A stretch of DNA of 64,000 bases from Streptomyces sp. 1222.5 (lineage in GTDB: Bacteria > Actinomycetota > Actinomycetes > Streptomycetales > Streptomycetaceae). Under the pieces are notes generated by a model. The model was not told the origin of the DNA. It did not search any database and saw only the letters and a program-made list of their open reading frames with translations. Every line of letters begins with the position of its first letter. The first letter of the stretch is position 1. The stretch lies in contig NZ_FNSZ01000001.1 in NCBI RefSeq assembly GCF_900105245.1, positions 5,330,001-5,394,000 on the forward strand. Direction: 5' to 3'. The position numbers and the translations under genes were made by a program. Shown here piece after piece: positions 16,699-25,028 of this stretch.

Positions 16699-17388
16699 GT
16701 GCCGCGACCGGGCCACTTCCGAGAACTGGATGCAGAAATTCCGGATGAGAGAAAGGCCCTCGCCAGGGCCTTGCGCGGCCTGATGCGGGTGGTCGGACGG
16801 TCGCTGAGGCAGACACATGAGGAGCTGGCGAGGCGCAATCGAGGCTGCGATACGTCAGCGAGCGCTCTCTCTGATCTGCTGAACGCACGCATACAAAGGC
16901 CCAGGCGAGAGGTGGTCCGGGCGCTCTACGACCTGGCGGAGACCGCCGCGCGGACGAGCCGCGCCCCGATGCCGGTCACCTGGGCAGAACTTGAGGCGCT
17001 CCGGCTGAAGGCGTGTGAACCGCCGGCGCTCCTGTGTACGAGCTGCCAGGCGTCCGTGTTGCCGGTCCCCCGAGTGCGGGGGGACCGGCAACACGGGACA
17101 GGGGAGTGGCCCACGGCGTCGACCCTGCTGGACATGAAACGGACGAGGCGAGCCGAGGACGTAGCCGGCATCCTGCGGCACGTCGGTACCACTGGCGAGC
17201 CGGCAGAGGTGGCTCATGCGGTGGCCGCGTGCAGGGCGCGCGGGCTGCACGCGGAGGCGGACCTGATCCTTCGGTATGCGCAGACCGGACGCGACGGGCG
17301 CCAGCTCGCCGAGATCGCCTACGAGTTCATGAGGATCGAGGACAACGCCATGGCCCGGCGAGTACTCAGGATGTCCCTGGCTCAGTAG
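16699..17388 (+). CDS. HTH (XRE-like) regulator of the defence island
   Basis: The product has about 229 residues. The N-terminal part reads GLMRVVGRSLRQTHEELARRN, then ALSDLLNARIQRPRREVVRALYDLAE, a helix-turn-helix arrangement like XRE-type proteins of actinomycetes. The middle holds a lone CTSC knuckle and a Pro/Arg linker, and the C-terminal third is helical repeat-like (AEDVAGILRHVG ... PAEVAHAVAACRARGLHAEADLILRYAQ). GTG 16699 with AGGAG upstream fits best; an in-frame ATG lies further upstream. It divides the two minus-strand operons and is a candidate control protein. A strong hairpin lies inside the gene. Its 3' end overlaps that of vsr by 23 bp. Confidence 0.75.
   Translation: MPRPGHFRELDAEIPDERKALARALRGLMRVVGRSLRQTHEELARRNRGCDTSASALSDLLNARIQRPRREVVRALYDLAETAARTSRAPMPVTWAELEALRLKACEPPALLCTSCQASVLPVPRVRGDRQHGTGEWPTASTLLDMKRTRRAEDVAGILRHVGTTGEPAEVAHAVAACRARGLHAEADLILRYAQTGRDGRQLAEIAYEFMRIEDNAMARRVLRMSLAQ
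17056..17094. other. Perfect 16-bp hairpin inside the HTH regulator gene
   Basis: Arms 17056-17071 and 17079-17094 are perfectly complementary (the left arm begins GTGTTGCCGGTCCCCC) with a 7-nt loop. It has the strength of a terminator but sits mid-gene, in the Pro/Arg linker of the protein. Confidence 0.7.
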
Positions 17389-17881
17389 AGACGTCCGGCC
17401 CGCTGGCGGGGGAGGCGGGACGCCTGGATATCACCGCTTGGCAGATCGCCTCACTGCACTCCTCCGCTGACTGGTGCTCCCAGAAACGCAAGACAAGCCA
17501 GCCAGCTGCCCGCAATCGCTCGTTAGTGTCGCGGTCGCGGGCCATGTTCCGGGCCACTTTGTCGGACCAGTAGCCAGGATTGGTCTTCGGGGAAACGTAA
17601 TGCTCAGGGCAGCCGTGCCAATAGCAGCCGTCGATGAAGACGGCTACTTTCGCGGGCCGGAAAACCATATCGGCGGTGCGGCGAAGAGCGGACTCCGGGC
17701 GAGCCGCCACTCGGTATCGCAGTCCTTTGGCATGCACCAGCCGACGGATCAGCCGCTCCGGAGTGGTGTCCCGGCTCCGGATCGCCTGCATGTTGCGGCG
17801 GCGCGCGGCAGAAGACGCCCACGAGCCCTCGGGGGGCACCCAGGTGGTCTGGGGATCTGGTTCTGAAGGGGAAGCAGTCAT
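17366..17881 (-). CDS. vsr: Very short patch repair (Vsr-type) mismatch endonuclease
   Basis: The 171-residue protein matches Vsr: RRRNMQAIRSRDTTPERLIRRLVHAKGLRYRV at the N-terminus, then ADMVF (Asp71) and the signature VAVFIDGCYWHGCPEH with His89 and His94. NPGYWSDKVARNMARDRDTN and LRFWEH follow. Vsr nicks at T:G mismatches formed by deamination of 5-methylcytosine, so it fits beside a cytosine-5 methylase. ATG 17881 is preferred; the frame is open upstream. It is the last gene of the GHKL-Z1-NaeI-Vsr series, 127 bp after the NaeI stop. Confidence 0.93.
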   Translation of the reverse strand: MTASPSEPDPQTTWVPPEGSWASSAARRRNMQAIRSRDTTPERLIRRLVHAKGLRYRVAARPESALRRTADMVFRPAKVAVFIDGCYWHGCPEHYVSPKTNPGYWSDKVARNMARDRDTNERLRAAGWLVLRFWEHQSAEECSEAICQAVISRRPASPASGPDVSTEPGTS

Positions 17882-18008
17882 CGGTAGTGAGTTACCAGCC
17901 GGACAGAGTTGGCGGCACCGTCCCGCTGAGCAGAGCGTCGTAGGTGGTCTGACCTGACAGTCCACTTGCAGGATACCGCGGCGTCCCGATATGGACAGGC
18001 GCGCACCG

Positions 18009-18989
18009 TCAGTCCTGTCTGGTGTGTGACGGCAAAGCCGGGGCGGCCTCGACGGGGTCATCTGGCTGGGCGATGACCCATTGCTTCCCGTCCAGGGAGA
18101 CTCGCGGGGCGTCCTTGTGATGAGGTCCTGCGGCGACCACCCGGGCGCTGACAAATTCGCCTTCGTCGGGGAGAGGGAGCCCTAGCTGGCCGGCGATATC
18201 CCGGTGGCTGGCGTAGTCCCCCATGATGAGGATGCCCTCCGCCCGCAGCGCGGACCGGCTGCCGCCGTTGCCGCGGACCCGCTTCATGTAGTCCTTCTGC
18301 TGGGCCACCGTGCGCACCACGTTACGGCCGATACGTCGGTTCTGGACGCGCCGGAAGAGTTCGTTCAGGCGGCGCTGCCCCGAGTTCGCCGTGAACACCG
18401 CGTCCCGGTCCGCGGCGTCCATGTGGAGCAGCACGTTCTCCGGGAGGTCCTCGTCGTGCCAGATCCACCGGATCTTGTCCCGGTGGGCCGCCTTGATCGT
18501 GAGTTTGAGGTCACGGTTGTTCCCCGTGTTCAGCCACTCGTTGTGTATCCGGACGAGACCGACGCTCCAGAGGGACTTGTAGTCGTCCGCCCAAGCGAGC
18601 AGGCAGAGGTGGCCCACCGCCTCAGGCGGAATCATCCAGCCTCCGAACTGCTGGGAGTACTTGCAGTCCACATCGACGCCGGCGATCTGGTAGTCCATGG
18701 CTTTGCCGTCCGCGAACCGGAACTCCCGCTGCAGATTGATCTCCACCAGAGTCCCCGCGTGAGTCTTCTCGGTCTTGAAGAGCGTCTTCCAGTCGTAGCG
18801 TCCGGTCACCTCGCCATTGAGCAGCTGATCGATGGTGTCACGAAGGACCCTGCCGAACCGCCGGCCGGCGGGGTCCAGCGCCTTGACGTGCTCGTAGACC
18901 CTCTCGAGTTCAGGGTCTTCTGCCGCCCCCGCGTATTGCATGGCGACCGACGCGGCGGCCCTGATATCGGCTTCTTCGAAAGGAAGCAC
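18009..18989 (-). CDS. NaeI-family type IIE restriction endonuclease
   Basis: The 326-residue protein aligns from end to end with my recollection of NaeI (317 aa, cuts GCC^GGC), offset by 13 residues. KTEKTHAGTLVEINLQREF holds Glu83 (NaeI E70), AMDYQIAG holds Asp99 (D86), and VDVDCKY holds Asp108 and Lys110 (D95, K97). The ligase-like motif TIDQLLNGE keeps the Leu (Leu56, NaeI L43) that distinguishes the endonuclease from its topoisomerase mutant. The C-terminal DNA-binding half is also similar (RVNELFRRV type sequence, QQKDYMKRVRGNGGSRSALR). Start: GTG 18989 with GGGGAG just upstream. It lies 47 bp after the Z1 gene. Confidence 0.95.
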   Translation of the reverse strand: MLPFEEADIRAAASVAMQYAGAAEDPELERVYEHVKALDPAGRRFGRVLRDTIDQLLNGEVTGRYDWKTLFKTEKTHAGTLVEINLQREFRFADGKAMDYQIAGVDVDCKYSQQFGGWMIPPEAVGHLCLLAWADDYKSLWSVGLVRIHNEWLNTGNNRDLKLTIKAAHRDKIRWIWHDEDLPENVLLHMDAADRDAVFTANSGQRRLNELFRRVQNRRIGRNVVRTVAQQKDYMKRVRGNGGSRSALRAEGILIMGDYASHRDIAGQLGLPLPDEGEFVSARVVAAGPHHKDAPRVSLDGKQWVIAQPDDPVEAAPALPSHTRQD

Positions 18990-19036
18990 GTTCTCCCCGT
19001 CAGTTAGTCATCCGTGACGTGTACTGCCGCAGCACC

Positions 19037-22000
19037 TCAGAGCGCATCGACGTACACCGCGTCCGGACGAGTGGAGTCCTTTGTCCTGAAGCGCACGAGC
19101 CGCTGTTTCGTGTCGATGGCCGTCTTCGGCGGAATCACGGTGAACGCCATGATGACCCGGTCGGACGCCGCGGTGCCGGTCGCGGCGACTGCTTTCACCT
19201 CATCGTCATGGGCGGCCTCGACGACGGGATACAGGAGGATTACACCGCGAGTCGCACCGAGCACAGGGAAGCCGTCTGTGGCTGCGGCTGGCTCTGGCCG
19301 CTCGATCAACTGTTGGGCGTACAAACGGTGTTCCAGACCCGAAATACGGCCGAAGGACAGCTTTCCGGACTGGCGGCTGCGGCGGAAGAGAGAGAAGGGA
19401 CCCTGGCCCAGAACGGTGGCTTCGATCCGGCTGCGCTGTGTGCGCTGCGGGGCGATGACCAGCCAGTCGTCGACCTTGGCCAGGCGGCCGTCGAGCTGGG
19501 ACAGGTAGGTCAGGTGCGGAGCGAACACATTGCCGTCCTCCCACTCCAGGGAGCTGAGGACGGACAGAAGCTGGGCGTGCGAGATCACCGTGGAAGCGGC
19601 CTGGAAGCTGCGGGACAGCGGTGAAGTGTCGTCGGGAAGAAGCCGGCACGTGGCTGGAGCCCCGCTGACTGCCGCTAGGACGGGCTTCCAGCGCTCCGTG
19701 TTCCGTGCCGTCATCTTGGCGTCCTGCGGGTACGCAGCCGGTTCGATCGGCGTACCCGGCGACCGAACCTCCACCAACTCCGCGTTGAACATCTTGTTGC
19801 GGGCCGACGGCTTCACCCAAGGCAGGTGCTGGGCGACCAGGGGCGGGATCTGGGCGGGAGTGACCTGGGGGCGGCCGTCCACCAGGTCCGCGTAGCGGGC
19901 CAGCTCGGCGCGGAAGAGTTCCTCGTCACGGCAGATCGCCTCGAAGGCCTCGTACAGGTCGACCGTCTTGGCGTTCCGGCCGCGGCCGAGGGACTCCTCA
20001 CGGCCGATGTAGAGACGTACGAGATCGCGGTAGCCGGGGCGGAAGCCGAACCAGCGACCCATCTGCATCAGGGTGTCGGCCTGCTGCGTAGTGCGGCGGT
20101 AGTACGTGATCGTCAAGCCTTCGACCGTGAAGCCGCGGGACAGCTTGGTGCCGCCGACGAGGATCTTCCAGACGTTGGGGGTGCGGTCGAAGTCCAGGTC
20201 GGGCTGTGCGTAGTCGCGCTCGCTCTCGCCGTTGACGACGATGACTGGGCTGCCGCCCTGTTTGATCAGCTGGCAGGAGCGGGAGACGAACGGCTTGAGG
20301 TCCGCGTATGACCCGGGAGTGGGCAGGGAGCCGTCCGCGTAGGTGTGGAAGTCCCTGTCGAAGAGAGACGCCAGGCGGCTGTGGCCTTCCGGGCCGGTGT
20401 ACGCGGCGTTGTGCCACATGGTGTTGATGCGCAGGGCCAGAGCCGCGTGCTCGGCCATGCGGACCGATTCGTGCACGAGCATCGTGTGGTGCCGGAACGG
20501 GCCGGAAGGAACGCCGTGTTCGGCACGGTAGAGCTTCAGGGCGCCCGTGAGGACGAACGCGTCCAGAGCCTCCTGGAGACGGTCGCCGGTGGAGTCGTAG
20601 ATGCCCCGGACATGCGTCTCCTCGGCGTCCCCCGTCTCGTCGTCGACGGTGTCGAGGTCGTGGAAGTCCTGTACGCCCATGTATCCGGTGGGACGGGGGA
20701 GAGAGATCAGGAAGTCGCGCGGGAAGATGTCCTCCTCGTCGCCCGGGTCGACGAACACGTTGGCGAACGGGGTCGCGGTGTAGCCGACGTACTGGGCGCG
20801 GGGCAGCAGTCCGAGGAGCTTGCTGATCTGGCCGTTGATCGCGGTCCGGGTGACCGTGCCGGCCTCCCACTTCTTCGGGTCCGTCGTGTTCACCGAGGCC
20901 TGGTCCGACTCGTCGTCGATGATCAGAGCGGGTATCTCGCCGAGGATCGGACCGATCTTCTTGAGGTCCTTGACCAGCTTCTCCAGCACCGACTTGTTCT
21001 TCTTCACGACCATGACGCGGGCGCGCGCGGCGTGCAGGTTCGCCGGGTCGTGCAGCGGGCGGGAGCGGTCCGGCTTCTCGAACTCCAGGGCGCTGATGCC
21101 GCGTTCCAGGGACATGTAGTCGCGGTCGCGCGAGGTGAGACGCTCGATGTCGAAGGCGCCGAGGTCGGACGGACGGGCGCCGAACGAGACGAACTTCGCC
21201 GGCCAGTCCTCGTCGTCCTGGTAGTCGATGCCGACCAGGGCGTCCGGGTCGTCCCGGTCGGCGGCTCCCAGGATGTTCTCCTGGCCGATCAGCTCCATGT
21301 CGAGCCGGCGCTGGGTCTGGCCGCGCAGCAGGTTCAGGGTGCCGCCCAGAACGATGACCAGGCGGTAGCCCGCGTCGATGGCCTTGGCGGTGACACCGGT
21401 GAAGTTGGCGGTCTTGCCGGACTGCACATAGCCGACGACGAGTCCGCGTGCGCCGTAAGGAGTCTCGCGCGTGGGGTCGGCCAGCCGCTCGACGACTGCG
21501 TGGGCCGCCTCGTCCAGGCTGGACACCGCCGCGTCGCTCCAGCCCTTTCGGCGCAGCAGCCGCTCGTACGACGTCCAGTAGAAGGAGCGGTTCGCGGCCT
21601 GCTCGCGGGTGTACCAGGGCTGGAACTCGCGGCTGATGGTGACCGGACCCGCTTCTTCGTGCACGGGCACCGCAGCATTGAGCGCCTTGCGCAGATCCGC
21701 GCCGAACACGAGCTTCTCGTAGACCTCGGCGCGGCGCTCCGAGGTGCGGGGCGCGGTGTCGGCCGACCACGTGGGGGACTGTTCGAAGTCCCATGCCGTG
21801 AGCCTGCGGCGCCACAGGGCGAGCAGCTCGTCGCCGGGATCCGCGGCCAGCAGACGGTCGTGGAAACGGCCCATGTCCGCGTCCGCCGGATCGTCGGCGT
21901 CGGAGAGCGCGAAGGCGAGCTTGGCGAAGTGTCTCGGCCCACGTCGGCTCATCGCGTCGAGAACCTCGCCGTGCAGGTCGGTGAGGTGGTCGGGGGTGGG

Positions 22001-22099
22001 CGGGTGCTCGGCGGTCACGGCGGCTGGGCGGCCTTTCTGGAGGTACGGGAGGACGTGGGCGAGGGTGCGGTCAGTCCTCTGCGCGGGCGAGTTCGGCAC
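19037..22099 (-). CDS. Z1-domain superfamily 2 helicase-like ATPase
   Basis: The 1020-residue protein carries a helicase-type P-loop GYVQSGKT (223-230), a Walker B-like IIDDESDQAS (near 396), YTATPFANVF, and the Z1 domain block LSRGFTVEGLTITYYRRTTQQ through MGRWFGFRPGY (arginine finger region). The C-terminal 300 residues are not recognisable. Z1 proteins accompany MORC-like ATPases, methylases and Vsr in predicted restriction systems. The GTG at 22099 overlaps the GHKL gene by 29 bp and lacks an obvious ribosome site; GTG 22018 (VTAEHPP) is an alternative. It is co-transcribed with the GHKL and NaeI genes. Confidence 0.93.
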   Translation of the reverse strand: MPNSPAQRTDRTLAHVLPYLQKGRPAAVTAEHPPTPDHLTDLHGEVLDAMSRRGPRHFAKLAFALSDADDPADADMGRFHDRLLAADPGDELLALWRRRLTAWDFEQSPTWSADTAPRTSERRAEVYEKLVFGADLRKALNAAVPVHEEAGPVTISREFQPWYTREQAANRSFYWTSYERLLRRKGWSDAAVSSLDEAAHAVVERLADPTRETPYGARGLVVGYVQSGKTANFTGVTAKAIDAGYRLVIVLGGTLNLLRGQTQRRLDMELIGQENILGAADRDDPDALVGIDYQDDEDWPAKFVSFGARPSDLGAFDIERLTSRDRDYMSLERGISALEFEKPDRSRPLHDPANLHAARARVMVVKKNKSVLEKLVKDLKKIGPILGEIPALIIDDESDQASVNTTDPKKWEAGTVTRTAINGQISKLLGLLPRAQYVGYTATPFANVFVDPGDEEDIFPRDFLISLPRPTGYMGVQDFHDLDTVDDETGDAEETHVRGIYDSTGDRLQEALDAFVLTGALKLYRAEHGVPSGPFRHHTMLVHESVRMAEHAALALRINTMWHNAAYTGPEGHSRLASLFDRDFHTYADGSLPTPGSYADLKPFVSRSCQLIKQGGSPVIVVNGESERDYAQPDLDFDRTPNVWKILVGGTKLSRGFTVEGLTITYYRRTTQQADTLMQMGRWFGFRPGYRDLVRLYIGREESLGRGRNAKTVDLYEAFEAICRDEELFRAELARYADLVDGRPQVTPAQIPPLVAQHLPWVKPSARNKMFNAELVEVRSPGTPIEPAAYPQDAKMTARNTERWKPVLAAVSGAPATCRLLPDDTSPLSRSFQAASTVISHAQLLSVLSSLEWEDGNVFAPHLTYLSQLDGRLAKVDDWLVIAPQRTQRSRIEATVLGQGPFSLFRRSRQSGKLSFGRISGLEHRLYAQQLIERPEPAAATDGFPVLGATRGVILLYPVVEAAHDDEVKAVAATGTAASDRVIMAFTVIPPKTAIDTKQRLVRFRTKDSTRPDAVYVDAL

Positions 22100-23648
22100 G
22101 CACCGCGGTGACGAGAACGCTGTTCCACAGCGCGACCTTGTCGGTCTGGTTGGCCCAGACGCGTTCCTTCTGGAAGATCTCGTTGAGCATCAGATAGAGA
22201 AGGCTCTTGAGGACCGGCGCGTCGTTGGAGCCACCGCGCCGTCCGCCGTTGAACGCGTGCCGGTAGTCCTTGTTGAGAACGACCAGGCGCTCCTTGTGGT
22301 CGATCGTGAAGAGCAGGTCGGCGGAGTCGGCGCCGGCAGGCACGTCGAGCTTGGCCCAGGTGAAGGCGATGGGGTCGTCCCCGTCCAGCTGCGGCAGTTC
22401 GTCCCGCAGTGTCCGCTTGAGCTTCGGGTCGATGCCTTTGCCGGGCGGGATGACGGTCGCGCGCTTGACCTCCGTACGCCGCTTGGCGGCTTCGCGGTAG
22501 GTCACCTCCGCCTCGTGGACGTACTCGGTGAACGTGTGGCCGGTGGTGGTCGCGGCCTTCTCCAGTCCTCGGGCGAATGCCGGGGTGACCTGGACGCCGT
22601 CCTTCTTGACGGTGAGGGCGAACACGTCGTTGGGTTCGGTCGGCAGATCGACGGCGATGCGGGCGAGGGCGAGGTGGCCCTCCGGGCTCCGGGTGTCGTT
22701 CCAGCCGCCGGCCTGGACGAGCCGGTCGTTGCGGTAGAGGTAGAAGCCCTGGCGTTCGGCGAGCGGCCCGATGCCGCGGTAGGCGACAAGTGGTGACTTG
22801 GGCGGCCATATGTGAGCGGTGAGCGGGACGTCGCCCACACCCTCCACGGGCGCGACGTACGTACGGGGAAAACCGGGGCGGCCCGGGAGCCGGTAGCCGA
22901 ACGGGTCGATGGGTTCCACGCCCCGGTGGTCCAGCTCCTCCCGGGTGTGGACGTCCTCGACGACGATGTCGATGTGGAAGCCGTCTCGGGCGAGGAAGCG
23001 GTGGAGGTGAAGTCCGAGGTGCGTTTCGAGCCGTTCGATCGCGTCGTCGAGGTAGCGGTCGGTCTGACCGGCGGTGATGGTCTCGAACGTGCGGACCTGG
23101 TCCCAGCGGACGATCGTGCCGTGCCAGCCGATGATCCCGTCGTAGCGGTCGACCAGGCTCTGGCAGTACGTCGCGTCGACGATGTCGCAGCTGAAGTCGG
23201 CCTGTGCGCGGGCGGTGAGCCAGCGCCGGCCCGCCGACGGGCTTCGCTTCGTCCGGCTGATCACGGTCAGCGCATCGGCGTGGGAGAGCGAGGCTGCCTT
23301 CAGCCCGGCACCGAAGTGCCCGAGGGCACCCTCCGCGTAGCTCTCGCGGCCACCGACGGTCATCGCCGTGTCCAGGCCCGCCTCGTCCATGCCCTCGCCG
23401 TCGTCGATGACGAGCAGCCCGACCAGACGGTCCCGTCCCCCGCGTTCACCGGTGTCCCGCAGGAAGCTCACGACCACGCTGCGGGCGCCCGCGTCGATGG
23501 AGTTGTCGATCAGGTCCGCGATGGCCGCCTCGAAGCCGTATCCCTGGTGGGCCAGCGACTCGAACGACCTCGCCGCCGGAGGGAGCCGCTTGCTTCCGGT
23601 GGTAGGTACATCGAACTGCCAGTCGGACGACGGCTGTTGGGGCGGCAT
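22071..23648 (-). CDS. MORC/MutL-like GHKL ATPase
   Basis: The 525-residue protein has Bergerat-fold motifs: N-box AAIADLIDNSIDAGA (residues 41-55), G1 DDGEGMD (82-88), G2 ALGHFGAGLKAAS (108-120), and an S5-like region including LFTIDHKERLVVLNKDYRHAF. The catalytic Glu expected before LIDN is Asp45 here. These ATPases act as DNA clamps and, in predicted restriction systems, probably license the nuclease. ATG 23648 is chosen because GAGGA lies 8-9 nt upstream; in-frame ATGs at 23675, 23696 and 23717 have no better site. It is the first gene of the operon. Confidence 0.9.
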   Translation of the reverse strand: MPPQQPSSDWQFDVPTTGSKRLPPAARSFESLAHQGYGFEAAIADLIDNSIDAGARSVVVSFLRDTGERGGRDRLVGLLVIDDGEGMDEAGLDTAMTVGGRESYAEGALGHFGAGLKAASLSHADALTVISRTKRSPSAGRRWLTARAQADFSCDIVDATYCQSLVDRYDGIIGWHGTIVRWDQVRTFETITAGQTDRYLDDAIERLETHLGLHLHRFLARDGFHIDIVVEDVHTREELDHRGVEPIDPFGYRLPGRPGFPRTYVAPVEGVGDVPLTAHIWPPKSPLVAYRGIGPLAERQGFYLYRNDRLVQAGGWNDTRSPEGHLALARIAVDLPTEPNDVFALTVKKDGVQVTPAFARGLEKAATTTGHTFTEYVHEAEVTYREAAKRRTEVKRATVIPPGKGIDPKLKRTLRDELPQLDGDDPIAFTWAKLDVPAGADSADLLFTIDHKERLVVLNKDYRHAFNGGRRGGSNDAPVLKSLLYLMLNEIFQKERVWANQTDKVALWNSVLVTAVRAELARAED

Positions 23649-23824
23649 ACGGGTTTTCCTCGCGGGCCGGGACATGCCCGGTCGGCGCGCGGGCATGCCA
23701 GCTTGGGCTGGGCACATGTGACGTTAGCGTGCGTCAGCCGTGAAGGAATAACGGAATCGGAACAAAAGCTCTCTGTGCTCTTGAATGCCCTCGGGGCGGC
23801 AGTTGAGGCCGAGCAGCAGCGGTC

Positions 23825-24844
23825 TCAGGCTTCCGGGCCCCCGTGGCACCCCTCATACCCCTCCGCCGACCCGCACCAGCACTCCGTGCCCCTCTGTGGG
23901 GGCCAGGAGACCGCCCGCCCCCGGGCCGCGAGCGTCGTCGCGTACTGCGGGAGGAGCGTGGGGTCCGTCGGGGAGGAGCTTTCCGATGCCGCGAACGCCT
24001 CGTACGACGGGACTGTGCCCGTCACGATGCCCAGGTTGCCCGTGCCCGAGGAGGACAGCTCGCGCAGCGACGACTCTATGGTCGACAGGTGCTCCTCGTG
24101 GGAGGGGTACTCCGTGGCGAGGGTCGGGTACGCCGACAGGAGTTCCGCCAGTTCCGCCGCCGGCCAGTGCAGCATCGCCACCGGGAACGGGCGGGACAGT
24201 GCCTGCCGGTAGGCGCCCAGTTCGGCGCGGAGGCGGGTGATCTCCGCCGCCAGTTCCGCCGGGTTCTCCGAGCCCAGCGACCAGACGCGCTTCGGGTCGT
24301 GGAGTTCGTCCAGGGACACCGGGGCCGAGTGGAGGGTGTCCGCCAGCGTGTCCCAGTCGTCGTGCTCCAGGCCCTGCATGCGGCGGACGCGGTGGCGGCC
24401 GTAGAGGAGGGGGTGGGTCGCGGCCGGGGGTTCCGCCACGTCCGCCAGCAGCAGCCGCGCTCCCTCCGTGAACGTCTCCGCCGCCGCCTCCAGCTCGTCG
24501 TGCGACTCCAGGGCCTCGGCGACGATCACCCAGGGGGCCGGGTCGCGCGGGGCGGTCAGCCGGATGCCGTCGATGATCGCCCTCGCCTCCGCCTCGTGGC
24601 CGTACTCCCACAGGTTGGCGGCCTTCAGGGCGCGGACCAGGGCGGGGTCGGCCAGGGCGTCGGAGGACGACAGCAGGCGGTCGTAGAGCGCGGTGGCCGC
24701 GGGGCGGTCGCCGGACAGCTCCAGATGGGCCGCTGCCCGCAGGAGCAGGGCCTCCGCGTCCTCGGGGTACAGTCCGGCGGTCCGCTCCAGGCGTGCCGCC
24801 TCGGCGGTGTGGTCGACGTTCTCGGCAGGCGTGTCGGGGCGCAT
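23825..24844 (-). CDS. Helical-repeat protein with C-terminal SEC-C zinc motif
   Basis: The 339-residue protein is largely alpha-helical and TPR-like in its first half (AARLERTAGLYPEDAEALLLRAAAHLELSGDRPAATALYDRLL ... AANLWEYGHEAEARAIIDGIRL). The C-terminus ends in GTECWCGSAEGYEGCHG, the SEC-C zinc-binding knuckle (CxCxnCH). Function is unknown; SEC-C proteins often bind nucleic acids or other proteins. It lies outside the defence operon by its GC-rich codon use and 176-bp gap, and probably marks the right chromosomal flank of the island. Confidence 0.85.
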   Translation of the reverse strand: MRPDTPAENVDHTAEAARLERTAGLYPEDAEALLLRAAAHLELSGDRPAATALYDRLLSSSDALADPALVRALKAANLWEYGHEAEARAIIDGIRLTAPRDPAPWVIVAEALESHDELEAAAETFTEGARLLLADVAEPPAATHPLLYGRHRVRRMQGLEHDDWDTLADTLHSAPVSLDELHDPKRVWSLGSENPAELAAEITRLRAELGAYRQALSRPFPVAMLHWPAAELAELLSAYPTLATEYPSHEEHLSTIESSLRELSSSGTGNLGIVTGTVPSYEAFAASESSSPTDPTLLPQYATTLAARGRAVSWPPQRGTECWCGSAEGYEGCHGGPEA

Positions 24845-25028
24845 GGGGGACACCGTACTGCCGAGCGGTGACAGGAGGGAGTACACCCCTCGTCGGCTCG
24901 CTCCGGCCGTCCACCGGGGCCTTGCTCCCGGGCCCTTCTCGCGTCCGCCCGTCCGCGTCCCCTCGTCCCTCTGGCCAGTTCGGCGCGGTGCGCCTATCGT
25001 GCGGGCGGCTCCGGTGGAGGTGGCGCTG

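Noticed and set aside
20345..22111. 588-residue plus-strand ORF opposite the Z1 gene
   Set aside because: It mirrors the third-position GC bias of the Z1 gene and has no recognisable motif.
11280..23648. Defence island as a prophage or integrative element
   Set aside because: No integrase, transposase, structural phage genes or flanking direct repeats were seen; it looks like a defence island without its own mobility genes.
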